Positions 35,414 to 45,881 of a stretch of DNA of 64,000 nucleotides are shown here, piece by piece. Positions within the stretch are counted from its first letter, which is position 1, and every line of letters begins with the position of its first letter. Both the position numbers and the translations under genes were made by a program. Source of the stretch: an uncultured Actinomycetes bacterium (GTDB lineage Bacteria; Actinomycetota; Actinomycetes; Mycobacteriales; Mycobacteriaceae); contig CAISDL010000120.1 of the NCBI GenBank assembly GCA_903884065.1, positions 1 through 64,000 of the forward strand, written 5' to 3'. The notes under the pieces were generated by a model. It did not search any database, had not been told where the DNA came from, and saw nothing but the letters and a program-made list of their open reading frames with translations.

Positions 35414-36910
35414 TCACCGTACGCCGGCGGGCTTGTGGGCCGGTAGGGCGCCGGGTTGCGCTTCCGCGGCGATCGTCACCCCGTCGGGCTGGGACGACGT
35501 ACCCGGCAACGCCACCTCGAGGACCTCTGGTGTGTCGATCTGCCACGCCAGCCAGGGCAGCGCCGCGGCGAAGGCCTTCGCCCCGAACGGCCAGTCGTGC
35601 TTACCGGTCTGCGGCACCACGGCGCACTCGATTCCGTACTGGCTGGCATGGCGGCACAGGGTGCGTGCCGCGGCGGTGGGATTGCTCTCGGGGGCGCGTT
35701 CGGCGGGCTCGTCCTGCAGTGCCACACCGGAGATCGCCGCGGCGTTGGCCGCCTCGGACACCGCGAACCAGCCCGCGGTGCCTTCGTAGTCACCGTGGCG
35801 TTCGATCACCGCAATCGGATCCCAGTCGTCGTACGCGGCGGCATTCCCGCCGAACAACCGCTCGATGGTCTGGGCTTTCGTGCCGGCGTTCGGGGCAATG
35901 TCGCCATCGATGTCGACGAAGGTGCTGAACAGTTCGGGGTACTTCACCGTCAGGTTGAGGGCGCAGGTGCCGCCCGTGGACCAGCCGACGGCACCCCAGT
36001 TCGCCGGGTCGTCGCTGACGCCGAAGTGCTCGACCATGTACGGCACCACGTCCTGGGTGAGGTGATCGGCTGCGTTGCCTCGCACCCCGTTGACGCACCC
36101 GGTGTCGTTGTTGAAGGCCCCACCGGAGTCGGCGAAGACGAACACCGGAGCGTTGCCGCCGTTGCGTGCCGCGAAATCGTCGATAGTGCCGACCGCATTG
36201 GCCGCGCGGATCCAGTCCGCCGCGGTGTTGAACTGGCCGCCGATCATCATGACCGTCGGCAGCGCGGGCGGCGGGTCGCTGGCGAAATATGCGGGCGGCA
36301 GGTAGACCAACTCACCGCGGTGCTTGAACTTCGAGGGGCCGGTGATGTTCACCGGCACGACCTTGCCCTTCGCCGGGACCGCCTTGGCCGCAAGCATTTT
36401 CGCGATGGTGGCCGAGTCGGTCTGGCCGGGAAGCGGGCCACCGGTCAATTGACCCCAGGCGGTCTGGACGGTGGGAAAGTAGCCGACCCAGAGGTTCAGC
36501 ATCAGCCCGGCGCTCAGCGCCGTCATCGGCACGGCCAGAAGCGATACGGTGCGCCGCCACCGGTCGGCCGAACGCCAGCCCAGCACGGCCACGCCGGCTG
36601 CGAATCCCGTCAACGTCACCCAGATCCACAGGGGTTGTGGCGCAGGTTCGCCCGACAGACCGTTGGCGAAGATGGACCAGTACGTCACAGCTGTCAGAGC
36701 CAGGCCCACGGCCGCCGCGATCGGCAGCGACACCGTGCGCCAACGGCGGTTACGCCATCCGATCGCCAGTATGAGGAGAGCCGCCGCGAGTGCCTGGGCG
36801 GCGATCGGAAGCCAGCCGTGCATCAGCGAGACGTGATCGCGGAAGAGCCCGAAGGGTGCCGCCAGCGTCGTGGCGTCGGCCATCGTCGTTGATGGTGTCA
36901 CGCCTACCAT
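35414..36910 (-). CDS. Membrane-anchored alpha/beta-hydrolase, esterase D-like (Rv1639c-like)
   Basis: 498 residues, ATG 36910 (ATG 36883 also possible). Four N-terminal TM helices (about residues 28-150), then an extracytoplasmic esterase D/antigen 85-type hydrolase: LVYLPPAYFASDPPPALPTV, nucleophile elbow GWSTGGTCALNLTVKYPELF (Ser near residue 310), acidic region DIDGDIAPNAGTK, and C-terminal His in VVPQTGKHDWPFGAKAF. Putative surface esterase or mycolyl/acyl-transfer enzyme; substrate unknown. Its whole architecture is repeated as the C-terminal half of the 885-residue protein at 43103, so the window holds two paralogs about 6 kb apart. Confidence 0.85.
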   Translation of the reverse strand: MVGVTPSTTMADATTLAAPFGLFRDHVSLMHGWLPIAAQALAAALLILAIGWRNRRWRTVSLPIAAAVGLALTAVTYWSIFANGLSGEPAPQPLWIWVTLTGFAAGVAVLGWRSADRWRRTVSLLAVPMTALSAGLMLNLWVGYFPTVQTAWGQLTGGPLPGQTDSATIAKMLAAKAVPAKGKVVPVNITGPSKFKHRGELVYLPPAYFASDPPPALPTVMMIGGQFNTAADWIRAANAVGTIDDFAARNGGNAPVFVFADSGGAFNNDTGCVNGVRGNAADHLTQDVVPYMVEHFGVSDDPANWGAVGWSTGGTCALNLTVKYPELFSTFVDIDGDIAPNAGTKAQTIERLFGGNAAAYDDWDPIAVIERHGDYEGTAGWFAVSEAANAAAISGVALQDEPAERAPESNPTAAARTLCRHASQYGIECAVVPQTGKHDWPFGAKAFAAALPWLAWQIDTPEVLEVALPGTSSQPDGVTIAAEAQPGALPAHKPAGVR

Positions 36911-36980
36911 CGTGACCTAGCTTTCTTGACGTCTGCTGAAAATGACTGTTCGCGGCGCACTTGAGCGCCCTACGTCAAGA

Positions 36981-39900
36981 TTAGCGCGGCTTGGCTAGCG
37001 GGAACGGCAAGGTCTCCCGAATGCTGCGTCCGGTGATGAGCATGACCACCCGGTCCACGCCCACACCCAGGCCTCCGGTCGGCGGCATGGCGTACTCCAT
37101 CGCCTGCAGGAAGTCCTCGTCGAGTTCCATGGCCTCCGGATCGCCGCCGGCGGCCAACAGCGACTGCTGCTGCAGGCGGTGGCGCTGTTCGACGGGATCG
37201 GTCAGTTCGCTGTAGGCGGTGCCCAGTTCGACACCCCAGGCCACCAGATCCCAGCGTTCGGCGACGCCCTGCCGACTACGGTGTGGCCTGGTCAACGGCG
37301 ACACCGAGGTGGGGAAATCGATGTAGAAGGTGGGGTCCTCGGTGCTTTCCTCCACCAGGCGTTCGTACAGTTCGAGCACCACCGCACCGGCATCCCAGTG
37401 GGTCAGATACGGGATTCGGGCGCGATCACACAGGCGGCGCAGCGTCCCCAGATCGGTCTCGGGATCGACCGGCTCGCCGAGGGCTTCCGACACCGCGTCG
37501 TGCACCGTCTTCACTCTCCACCGGCCGGAGATGTCCACCGCCGCCAACCCGTCTCCGTCCTGGCTGGGGCGCATCACCACGGGCGCGCCGTTGGCCGCCG
37601 TCGCGGCGTTCTGGATGATCTCGCGGCAGCCGTCGATCCAGGCCAGGTAGTCGGCGTGCGCCTGGTAGGCCTCCAGGAGGGTGAACTCCGGGTTGTGGCT
37701 GAAGTCCACCCCCTCGTTGCGGAACGCCCGGCCGAGTTCGAAAACCCGCTCCACCCCGCCGACGCACAGCCGCTTGAGATACAACTCCGGGGCGATGCGC
37801 AGGTACAGGTCCAGGTCGTAGGCATTGATGTGGGTCTGGAACGGCCGGGCGTTGGCTCCGCCGTGGATCTGCTGCAGGATCGGCGTCTCGACCTCGAGGA
37901 AGCCCTTGGCGAACAGGGTGTCGCGGATCGAGCGCAGGATGTCGCTGCGGGCCCGGATGAGGTCGCGGGCGACCGGGTTGATGGCCAGGTCGACGTAGCG
38001 GGCCCGGACCCGGGCCTCGGGATCGGTCAGACCCTTCCATTTGTCGGGGAGCGGCCGTAGACACTTGCCCAACAGGCGCCACCGACCGACCAGCACCGAG
38101 CGCGTGCGGTTCTTGCTGTAGCCCATCTGACCGGTGACCTCGACGAGGTCGCCGAGGTCGACGCCGGCGAAGTCGTCGACGTCGCCGTCCAGCGCGGACT
38201 TGTCGAGCAGCAGTTGCACATCGCCGGACCAGTCGCGCAGCGTCGCGAACGTCACCCCGCCGTAGTCGCGGGTGCGCAGGACGCGCCCGGACACCGTGAC
38301 GTCGGTGCCGTCGGCGGCGGCCAGTGCGGCGGCGACGGTGTGAGTCGGCGGGCTCCCCACCGGATAGGGGTCGACGCCCCGCTGCTGCAGCTCCTTGAGC
38401 TTGGCCATCCGCACCCGGACCTGCTCCGGTAGCCGCAGGTGGTCGGCGTCTGACGATTCGCCATCGTCCGCGGCGATGTCCGCGGCGGACAGGCCTGTGG
38501 CGACATCCGGCACCGCCGGGTGGTGACCGGTGTGCTGCTTGTTCCGCCGGGAGAACGGCAGGACGAGGAATCCCTCGGCGATCACCGACGCCACCCCGAC
38601 CCGGGGGACCAGTCGGGCGTCGTCGTAGCAGGCGTAGCGCGGCACCCAGTGCGGCTGGTACTTCATGTTGGACCGGTACAGCGTCTCCAACTGCCACCAC
38701 CGCGAGAAGAACACCAGCAGTGCCCGCCACAACCGGGCGACGGGGCCGGCGCCGAGGCGGGCGCCCTCCTCGAATGCCGACCGGAACATGGCGAAGTTCA
38801 GCGAAACCCGGTTGACGCCGATGGTGTCCGCCTGCTGCATGAGGTCGCTGACCATCAACTCGACGGTCCCGTTGGGCGACTGCGGCGAGCGTCGCATCAG
38901 GTCCAGCGACAATCCGCCCGCACCCCACGGCACGAACGAGAGCATCCCGGTGACCGTCGCCGCGTCGCCCTCGCCCTCGATGGCCTCCACGAGCAGGCAG
39001 TCCCCGTCGGCGCGGTCGCCCAAACGGCCCAGAGCCATCGAGAAGCCGCGCTCGGTCTCGGTGTCGCGCCAGGCATCGGCGCGTTCGATCACCGTCGCCA
39101 TCTCCTCGGCGCTCAAGTCCCGATGTCGCCGCATCCGGACCGTCAGCCCGGCCCGGCGGGCGCGGGTCACGGCCTGGCGAACGCCCCGCATGTCGGCACC
39201 GGAAAGCCGGAACTTGTCGGGATAGAGGATCGCCTCGTCGCCCAGTTGCAGCGCGCCGAGGCCGGCTTCCCGATATGCCTGCGCCCCGGTCGAACTCGCG
39301 CCCATGACCCCCGGCGTCCACCCGTACTCACTGCACCGCTGCAGCCATGCGGCGATGGCCGCGGGCCAGGAGCGCGGATCGCCGATCGGGTCCCCGCTGG
39401 CCAGGCACACGCCGATTTCGACCCGATAGGTCAGGGCGGCACGACCGTTCGGGGTGAAGATCACCGACTTGTCCCGGCGGGTGGCGAAATAGCCCAGTGA
39501 ATCGTTCTTGCCCCATACGTCCAGCAGGCCGCGAATCGCGGACTCGTCCTCGGCTGTCAGGGCGTTCTCCGCGCGCTGGGACTGGAACAGAACCACTGCG
39601 GCGGCCATCAGGGCCAGTGCGCCGAACAGGCCGAACAAGGCGTTGAGCAGGACATTGGGCTTGCCGACGAAATAGTCCGGTGTCGCGACGGCGAAGCCGC
39701 TGACCCGGTTGATGGCATATGTGAGCCGGTCGCCGGGTTGCAGCGAGCCCGGGAAAAAATGCAGCAGGCCCCAGGCCAGCCCGATGCCGATCACGTTGCC
39801 GGCGACGAGTACGGCTGCGGCTTTGAAGACCGCACCGCGGCGGACTTTCGCCCAGAACTCGTCGTAGGCCAGAACCAACAGCAGGATCGCGGCGATGTGG

Positions 39901-40265
39901 AAGGCGAGACCGAGGAACTCGCCGATGTCCTCCCAGCGGCTGCCGTCCCGTTCGGTCAGCGCCGAGATGTCGATGATGATCGCCAGAACCAGGTTCGCGA
40001 TCAGCACCCACCACGCGATGCGTTTGCGCGCCGCCAGTGCGCCGGCCATCACCGCGAGGGCGAAAGCCCACGCGAAGCTGGTGTCGGGGAAGTTGAACAG
40101 ATAGCGGTCGATGAATTCGCGCGGCACCCTGGTGAGGTGTCGGACCGTCGTCGAGACGCTCGACAACAACGCAGCGGTCGCGATGATGCCGAAGAACCAG
40201 CCGGCGGCGGCCGGCACCCAGTGCAACCGCGTCCGGGCCCGGGTCCGCGCATTGGTGACCGTCAT
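36981..40265 (-). CDS. lysX: Bifunctional lysyl-tRNA synthetase / lysyl-phosphatidylglycerol synthase
   Basis: 1094 residues, ATG 40265. N-terminal seven or so TM helices and a DUF2156 acyltransferase domain like MprF (about 1-590; [20 protein letters not shown]) that moves lysine from Lys-tRNA to phosphatidylglycerol. A class II LysRS follows: OB-fold ([20 protein letters not shown]), motif 2 ([20 protein letters not shown]) and motif 3 ([20 protein letters not shown]). This fusion is a mycobacterial/actinobacterial hallmark; it lowers surface charge and resists cationic peptides and acid stress. TATTCT eight bases before the ATG could be a near-leaderless promoter. Same position as Rv1640c. 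Confidence 0.95.
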   Translation of the reverse strand: MTVTNARTRARTRLHWVPAAAGWFFGIIATAALLSSVSTTVRHLTRVPREFIDRYLFNFPDTSFAWAFALAVMAGALAARKRIAWWVLIANLVLAIIIDISALTERDGSRWEDIGEFLGLAFHIAAILLLVLAYDEFWAKVRRGAVFKAAAVLVAGNVIGIGLAWGLLHFFPGSLQPGDRLTYAINRVSGFAVATPDYFVGKPNVLLNALFGLFGALALMAAAVVLFQSQRAENALTAEDESAIRGLLDVWGKNDSLGYFATRRDKSVIFTPNGRAALTYRVEIGVCLASGDPIGDPRSWPAAIAAWLQRCSEYGWTPGVMGASSTGAQAYREAGLGALQLGDEAILYPDKFRLSGADMRGVRQAVTRARRAGLTVRMRRHRDLSAEEMATVIERADAWRDTETERGFSMALGRLGDRADGDCLLVEAIEGEGDAATVTGMLSFVPWGAGGLSLDLMRRSPQSPNGTVELMVSDLMQQADTIGVNRVSLNFAMFRSAFEEGARLGAGPVARLWRALLVFFSRWWQLETLYRSNMKYQPHWVPRYACYDDARLVPRVGVASVIAEGFLVLPFSRRNKQHTGHHPAVPDVATGLSAADIAADDGESSDADHLRLPEQVRVRMAKLKELQQRGVDPYPVGSPPTHTVAAALAAADGTDVTVSGRVLRTRDYGGVTFATLRDWSGDVQLLLDKSALDGDVDDFAGVDLGDLVEVTGQMGYSKNRTRSVLVGRWRLLGKCLRPLPDKWKGLTDPEARVRARYVDLAINPVARDLIRARSDILRSIRDTLFAKGFLEVETPILQQIHGGANARPFQTHINAYDLDLYLRIAPELYLKRLCVGGVERVFELGRAFRNEGVDFSHNPEFTLLEAYQAHADYLAWIDGCREIIQNAATAANGAPVVMRPSQDGDGLAAVDISGRWRVKTVHDAVSEALGEPVDPETDLGTLRRLCDRARIPYLTHWDAGAVVLELYERLVEESTEDPTFYIDFPTSVSPLTRPHRSRQGVAERWDLVAWGVELGTAYSELTDPVEQRHRLQQQSLLAAGGDPEAMELDEDFLQAMEYAMPPTGGLGVGVDRVVMLITGRSIRETLPFPLAKPR

Positions 40266-40322
40266 AGGCCGCCAGAATATTCCGCGGACGGCCGAAATGG
40301 GCGGTGCGGCGGTCGGCCCGTC

Positions 40323-40706
40323 TTAACGGATCGGGCCGGTGTACTTCTCGCCCGGGCCGGACCCGGGTTCGTCAGGCACCACGCCCGCTTCGTGGAAGGC
40401 CAGTTGCAGGCTGCGCAGGCCGTCCCGCATCGGCGCGGCATGTGGCCCCAGGTACTGCGCGGAGCCGTCCAGCAGACCGGCCAGAGCGGTAATCAGTCTG
40501 CGCGCCTCGTCGAGGTCGCGGTGTTCGCCGTCGTCGGGATCGTCGGAGGCCAGTCCGAGCTTCTCGGCCGCGGCGCTCATCAGCATCACGACCGCGCGGC
40601 TGATCACCTCGGTGGCGGGGACGTCGGCCAGATCGCGATGCGGCGCATCAGTACTGCGGAGATGCTTCGCATCCAGCCGGCCTTCGTTGTCAGGGATCTC
40701 CGTCAT
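40323..40706 (-). CDS. DUF1844 family protein
   Basis: 127 residues from ATG 40706 (GGGAG about 13 bases upstream); the ORF extension to 40931 reads into the infC leader and is rejected. The core PATEVISRAVVMLMSAAAEKL and LDEARRLITALAGLLDGSAQ match the small helical DUF1844 family. The N- and C-terminal tails are charged. Function unknown. It lies divergently from the infC operon leader, an arrangement seen in other actinobacteria. Confidence 0.8.
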   Translation of the reverse strand: MTEIPDNEGRLDAKHLRSTDAPHRDLADVPATEVISRAVVMLMSAAAEKLGLASDDPDDGEHRDLDEARRLITALAGLLDGSAQYLGPHAAPMRDGLRSLQLAFHEAGVVPDEPGSGPGEKYTGPIR

Positions 40707-40999
40707 GGCTGCTAGACTCCCATGCACGACCGTCCCGGCGAACGCCAGGACAGCAAGTGGAGTCCCACTCCCACCGTTGGCCAGATGTGGCTCAGCGGTC
40801 CGGTCACAGATGCCGACGGTATCTGTTCTGCGGTCAGACGCAGGCGGCGCGAGCCGTGATCGGTCGGCTTGGGCCCTGCTATATGCAGGGCCCTTCTGTT
40901 CGAGTGAACAGAAGTGCTGGTGGTGTGGCATTCCCCGATGCGGTCCGCGATGTTCGGCGGGAACGGTGCGAGTAATAAACGCCGACCAGGGGAGGCCCC
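40707..40999 (+). promoter_or_regulatory. Structured leader region of the infC-rpmI-rplT-tsnR operon
   Basis: No convincing gene in this 293-bp stretch, although a 72-codon plus-strand ORF (40757-40975) is open. It contains a pair of strong adjacent hairpins (listed separately) and ends in GGGGAGG five bases before the infC start. In other bacteria this operon is controlled by L20 or IF3 feedback through leader RNA; this leader is a candidate for the mycobacterial equivalent. Confidence 0.55.
40871..40913 (+). terminator. Adjacent hairpins in the infC leader (attenuator candidate)
   Basis: GGGCCCTGC/GCAGGGCCC (40871-40893, five-base loop TATAT) is followed by TTCTGTTC. That sequence itself pairs with GAACAGAA (40894-40913, loop GAGT). 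The first resembles an intrinsic terminator with a weak U-tract; the second hairpin would sequester that tract. Confidence 0.6.
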
Positions 41000-41614
<615 letters not shown>

Positions 41615-41620
41615 GGAAAA

Positions 41621-41815
41621 ATGCCCAAGGCGAAGACCCACAGCGGGGCCAGCAAGCGCTTCCGCAAGACCGGGACGGGAAAGGTCGTGCGGCAGAAGGC
41701 CGGCCGCCGCCACCTTCTCGAGCACAAGGCTTCCAAGCGGACCCGGCGGCTCGACGGCCGCACCGTGGTGGCAGCCAACGACACCAAGCGTGTCAAGAAA
41801 CTGCTCAAGGGCTGA
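41621..41815 (+). CDS. rpmI: 50S ribosomal protein L35 (bL35)
   Basis: 64 residues, ATG six bases after the infC stop with GAGGAAAA as the ribosome site. Typical highly basic bL35 sequence: [20 protein letters not shown] and [20 protein letters not shown]. Usual length. Lies in the infC operon and is probably co-regulated with rplT. Confidence 0.97.
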   Translation: MPKAKTHSGASKRFRKTGTGKVVRQKAGRRHLLEHKASKRTRRLDGRTVVAANDTKRVKKLLKG

Positions 41816-41919
41816 CGCCGCTGTAACGCCGAGTGGCCCACCGCGCTCGGTATGAATGCCGCCCGGCTCAGGCCGCTCGGCGCTGAACTTTTACGAACCC
41901 GAACGAGAAGAGGAACACC

Positions 41920-42309
41920 ATGGCCCGCGTGAAACGCGCACTCAATGCCCAGAAGAAGCGCCGCACGATTCTCAAGGCGTCGAAGGGCTATCGCGGCCAG
42001 CGGTCCCGCCTATACCGCAAAGCCAAAGAGCAGCAACTGCATTCGCTGACCTACGCCTACCGCGACCGCCGCGCCCGCAAGGGCGATTTCCGCAAGCTGT
42101 GGATCACCAGGATCAACGCGGCGGCCCGTGCCAACGACATCACCTACAACCGGCTGATCCAGGGACTCAAGGCCGCCGGTGTGGAGGTCGACCGCAAGAA
42201 CCTCGCGGAGATCGCCGTCAGCGACCCGGCCGCCTTCACCGCACTGGTCGAGGCCGCCCGCGCGGCACTGCCGGAGGATGTGAACGCTCCGTCCGGTGAG
42301 GCTGCGTGA
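41920..42309 (+). CDS. rplT: 50S ribosomal protein L20 (bL20)
   Basis: 129 residues, ATG 41920 after GAAGAGGAAC. bL20 is an early 50S assembly protein. Conserved [20 protein letters not shown], the long basic helix [20 protein letters not shown] and [20 protein letters not shown]. In low-GC bacteria L20 binds its own mRNA leader; the equivalent leader here would be upstream of infC. Its stop overlaps the tsnR start by four bases. Confidence 0.97.
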   Translation: MARVKRALNAQKKRRTILKASKGYRGQRSRLYRKAKEQQLHSLTYAYRDRRARKGDFRKLWITRINAAARANDITYNRLIQGLKAAGVEVDRKNLAEIAVSDPAAFTALVEAARAALPEDVNAPSGEAA

Positions 42310-43094
42310 CGGCTCCGCTCACTGAGCGGTCTTCCACAGTCTCCGAGGCGGCCAAGCTGCAACGCCGCTCCGGGCGGACGGCCACCGGCCGGTTCCTGGC
42401 CGAAGGGCCCAACCTGGTCGAGGCGGCATCCCGGTACGGCGCGATCGAGCGTGTCTTCGCCACTGAGGCGGCGGCGCAGCGATTCCGCGACATCCTGCAC
42501 GGACATGCCGTCACCGCCGTCACCGACCGGGCGATGAAGGCCCTGTCGGAGACCGTCACGCCGGCCGGTGTGGTCGCCGTCTGCCGTCTGCCCGATCCCC
42601 ATCTCGAGGACGTTCTGGCCGGCGGCCCGTCGCTGATCGTCGTGGCGGCCGATATCGCCGATCCGGGCAACGCCGGCACGTTGATCCGACTGGCCGACGC
42701 GATGGGCGCCGCCGCGGTGATCTTCGCCGGCGACGCGGTGGATCCCTTCAACGGCAAGTGCGTTCGGTCCTCGGCGGGCAGCATCTTCGCCGTCCCCATC
42801 CTGGGCGAGGCCGACACAGTCGGCCTGATCGACCGTCTACGCGCGGCCGGCCTGCAGGTGCTGGCGACCACCCTGGACGGCGACGTCACCCTCGACGATG
42901 CCCAGTCGATGCTGGCGGCACCCACCGCGTGGGTCTTCGGGCCCGAGGCCCACGGGCTCTCCGAGGCGGTCGCGGCCCGCGCCGATCACCGCATCGTCAT
43001 CCCGATGGCCGGCGGTGTGGAAAGCCTGAACGTTGCGGCCGCTGCGGCGATCTGCCTCTATCAGAGCGCGCGGGCGCAGCGCAGTCGGGCTTAG
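42306..43094 (+). CDS. tsnR: SpoU-family 23S rRNA 2'-O-methyltransferase, TsnR-like
   Basis: 262 residues, GTG 42306 overlapping the rplT stop (GTGA). N-terminal L30e-like RNA-binding domain ([20 protein letters not shown]) and a SPOUT knot domain with all three motifs: [40 protein letters not shown] and [20 protein letters not shown]. Methylates a ribose in rRNA using SAM. The TsnR name in mycobacteria is by family likeness to the thiostrepton resistance enzyme; the actual target nucleotide is not known from sequence. Confidence 0.9.
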   Translation: MTAPLTERSSTVSEAAKLQRRSGRTATGRFLAEGPNLVEAASRYGAIERVFATEAAAQRFRDILHGHAVTAVTDRAMKALSETVTPAGVVAVCRLPDPHLEDVLAGGPSLIVVAADIADPGNAGTLIRLADAMGAAAVIFAGDAVDPFNGKCVRSSAGSIFAVPILGEADTVGLIDRLRAAGLQVLATTLDGDVTLDDAQSMLAAPTAWVFGPEAHGLSEAVAARADHRIVIPMAGGVESLNVAAAAAICLYQSARAQRSRA

Positions 43095-43102
43095 GCCCGA
43101 GT

Positions 43103-45760
43103 TCAGGCCCCGGGCAGGGGTATCGGCGGGACGCCGGGAGTGTCAAGACGACCGGCGAGCCACGGAAGCGCCGCCCGGAAACCGTTTGCGGCGGAGGGGA
43201 AGTCGTGTCCGCCCGCATATCCCACGACCGAGCACTCGACGCCGTACGCGCTGAGCAGTTCGCACAACTGGTCGGCAGTCTTGCCGTGGTCCTCGGAGAA
43301 GGTGTTCCAATCGTTCAGCGAATCCGATTGTGCCGAACCCGCACCGGCCGCGCGATGCACGGCGGGAACCTCGTCCGAGACCCCGACCCAGGCAGCCATG
43401 TCGTCGTAGTGCCCGCGTGCCTCGACCACGGTCCTGGGATCGAAGGCCGCCCAGGCGTCGGCGTCGCCGCCGAACAGGCGGGCGATCGTCTGCCTCTTCG
43501 TTCCGGCATTCGGGCCGAGTTGACCGTCCAGATCGACGAACGCGCTGAACATCTCGGGGTGCAGTGCGGCGAGCATGAGCGAGCAGGTGCCCCCTGACGA
43601 CCACCCCGCCAGCCCCCAGTTGGTGGCATCGTCGCTGACCCCGAAACTGGAGATCATGTAGGGCACAACCTCTTTGATGAGATGGTCGGCGGCGGCACCG
43701 CGGACACCGTTGACGCACTCGGTGTCGTTGGTGAACGAGCCGCTGGTATCGGGAAAGACCACGACCGGTGTGACACCGCGATGCGCAAGCGCGAAGTCGT
43801 CGAGGATGGTCAAGGCGTGGCCGGCCTGCAGCCAGTCGGAGGGGGCGCTGAGTTCCGCGCCGATCATCATCACCGCCGGTAGGCGGGGCGGCGGGTTCGA
43901 GGCGAACCATGCCGGAGGCAGGTACACCAACTCCTCGCGGTGGGAGAACCCGGAGACGTCGCCCGGGGTCGTGATCCGCACGACCGTGCCGCGGGTCGGT
44001 CGGACGCCGTCGCGGCGCATCGCGGCAAGCTCCGTGCGGTCGATCCACTGCGGCGGCAACTGCCCGGTCGCCCGCTGCCACGCGGTGCTGACCGTCGGCA
44101 GATAGCCCAGCGACACGTTGAGCACCGTCGCCGCCGACACGACAGACAGCGGTACCGCCAGCACACTGACCGCGCGCCGCCACCACGTCGACCCGCGCCA
44201 CCCCAGGACCAGCACCACCGCGGCCAGGCCCGTCAATCCGGTCCAGACCCACATTCCCCACGGGTAGACCGAACCCAGGCCCTCGCTGTGAACGAACCAC
44301 CAGAGCGCCGCGATCAACGCCACGCCCGCTGCGGCTGCGATCGGAAGCCCCCGCCGCCACCATTGGCGCGAACGCCAACCGACTGCCGCGATCAACGCGC
44401 ACGCCGTCAGCACCTGAATCGTCACCGGCAGCCAGCCGTTGATCAGCGAGACCTCGAGGGCCTGGGGCGCGTTCCCGGCCGAGACCGCCGCATCCGCGGG
44501 CGTAGTCGTGACCGGGGAGACAGCCCGGCGTCCGGCTGCCTGCGATGTCGGCGGCGCCGGGTGCGCAGCGAGGAAGGAAGCGCAGTCGTCGGCCACCGGT
44601 TGTTCCCGCAGGGCGGTGGCGATCCAGGCCAGGGCCGCGGTGTCCAGGGTCGGCGCGGCCTGCTGCCGAATGGTGATCTGATCGTTCATCGCACAGGCGC
44701 GCGACAGGGCCCGCTGGGTCCACGCCGGCGGGGTCAGCGGGTCCTGGTCGCCGAAGATCACCAGCATCGGCTGCTGGGCCGGGCCCTGCGGAAGGGTGGT
44801 CTTCTGCAGGTAGGTGTGTAGCGCAGCCAGTGCCTCCGGTGTTGCCGGGCGGAGGTCGTCGGGCTTGATCTGGGCACGGGCCGTTGCGCGCGCGGCGTCA
44901 TCGCCGTATGCGCAACCGAGCAGGAGGTCCCAGTTCTGCTTGGCCGACCCGCGCCGGTAATCGTCGATGCGGAACCGGCCGGGGTATTCGCTCGAGAGCG
45001 CCGACAGGTACGACATGTAGAGGTGCTGCTGTTCGGGGGTGAGCGTGCCCCCGGCCGCGGCATCGGCCAGTCCGGTGAGGTCGGCGGTCGGCGCAATGCT
45101 GACCGTTCCGCGAAGACTCTGGAACCCGTAGTTATCGGCGAGTTCATTGAGGGCCCACGCAGCCTGGCCGTCCTGCGCGTCGCCCACCGCCACCCAGATC
45201 GGCGATGTATCGGCCACCAGGTTCTTGGCCGCACGAACCGCGTCGATCAGGTTGTAGCCGGCGGTCCCCGAGTCCTGGGACGGGTGGTAGAGGCGCTGCT
45301 CCTCGGGCAGGTTGCCCAGGCCCTGGTAGTCCGGGACCGCGACGACGTAGCCCGCTTTCAGCAACGCACCGACCGCGGCCGAGGACCTCGCCTTCGCCTC
45401 CGGCGAGAGCGCACATTCCGGCGTCGATCCGCTGACCGCCTGCCCGTAGGCCACGACATGCCGGCCGCCCTGCGGCGGGGGACCGGCGGGCAGGTAGACC
45501 GATCCGGTCACCTGGGTGGTGGAATCGTCGACGGCCGATCTCGACATGTAGGTGATCCGCCGCACAGACTCCGCCCCTTCGGGCACTGCGGGGTCGGACC
45601 CGGACACCGTCTGCTCACTGACGATCGCGCCCGACTCGTAGGACTGTTGTTCGCCCGGGTCCGCCCCCGGTTGTTGGGCCGGCGGCGCTGAACCGCCACA
45701 GCCGACCAGGACGGCCGTGAGCACGATCGTGAGCAGTGCCAGTGCCCGATTGTGTCGCAC
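43103..45760 (-). CDS. Lipoprotein fusing a secretory-lipase-like domain to a membrane esterase D-like domain
   Basis: 885 residues, GTG 45760 with GGAGACG upstream. Lipobox LTAVLVGCGGSAPP marks a lipid anchor. Domain 1 (about 50-400) is a LIP/secretory-lipase-type hydrolase (GRHVVAYGQAVSGSTPECAL, VVAVPDYQGLGNLPEEQRLY), but its nucleophile elbow reads VGDAQDGQAAW where active lipases have GHSQGG. The catalytic Ser is Ala, so this domain is probably inactive. After a linker come about four TM helices (430-560) and domain 2, a paralog of the esterase at 35414, with intact elbow GWSSGGTCSLMLAALHPEMF and C-terminal His (YAGGHDFPSAANG). Convergent with tsnR. Substrate unknown; likely a cell-envelope acyl enzyme. 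Confidence 0.85.
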   Translation of the reverse strand: MRHNRALALLTIVLTAVLVGCGGSAPPAQQPGADPGEQQSYESGAIVSEQTVSGSDPAVPEGAESVRRITYMSRSAVDDSTTQVTGSVYLPAGPPPQGGRHVVAYGQAVSGSTPECALSPEAKARSSAAVGALLKAGYVVAVPDYQGLGNLPEEQRLYHPSQDSGTAGYNLIDAVRAAKNLVADTSPIWVAVGDAQDGQAAWALNELADNYGFQSLRGTVSIAPTADLTGLADAAAGGTLTPEQQHLYMSYLSALSSEYPGRFRIDDYRRGSAKQNWDLLLGCAYGDDAARATARAQIKPDDLRPATPEALAALHTYLQKTTLPQGPAQQPMLVIFGDQDPLTPPAWTQRALSRACAMNDQITIRQQAAPTLDTAALAWIATALREQPVADDCASFLAAHPAPPTSQAAGRRAVSPVTTTPADAAVSAGNAPQALEVSLINGWLPVTIQVLTACALIAAVGWRSRQWWRRGLPIAAAAGVALIAALWWFVHSEGLGSVYPWGMWVWTGLTGLAAVVLVLGWRGSTWWRRAVSVLAVPLSVVSAATVLNVSLGYLPTVSTAWQRATGQLPPQWIDRTELAAMRRDGVRPTRGTVVRITTPGDVSGFSHREELVYLPPAWFASNPPPRLPAVMMIGAELSAPSDWLQAGHALTILDDFALAHRGVTPVVVFPDTSGSFTNDTECVNGVRGAAADHLIKEVVPYMISSFGVSDDATNWGLAGWSSGGTCSLMLAALHPEMFSAFVDLDGQLGPNAGTKRQTIARLFGGDADAWAAFDPRTVVEARGHYDDMAAWVGVSDEVPAVHRAAGAGSAQSDSLNDWNTFSEDHGKTADQLCELLSAYGVECSVVGYAGGHDFPSAANGFRAALPWLAGRLDTPGVPPIPLPGA

Positions 45761-45869
45761 GTCTCGTCTCCCGGGGTTCGCCGAGCGTCAACGGTATTTC
45801 ATCCAGCGATCCGTCGCTGGGCAGTCCGTTGTCATTGGTCCGAACCCGACATGGGCTGCGCGGACCACC

Positions 45870-45875
45870 TAGGCT
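45870..45875 (+). promoter_or_regulatory. Leaderless-type -10 box of the cyclase gene
   Basis: TAGGCT, six bases, GTG 45882. Same geometry as uvrA and polA, without a recognisable damage element. Confidence 0.5.
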
Positions 45876-45881
45876 GGCCGC

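Noticed and set aside
40757-40975. 72-codon ORF in the infC leader
   Set aside because: Cys/Arg-rich, crosses both hairpins, no ribosome site; more likely structured leader RNA than a peptide, though a short regulatory peptide cannot be excluded.
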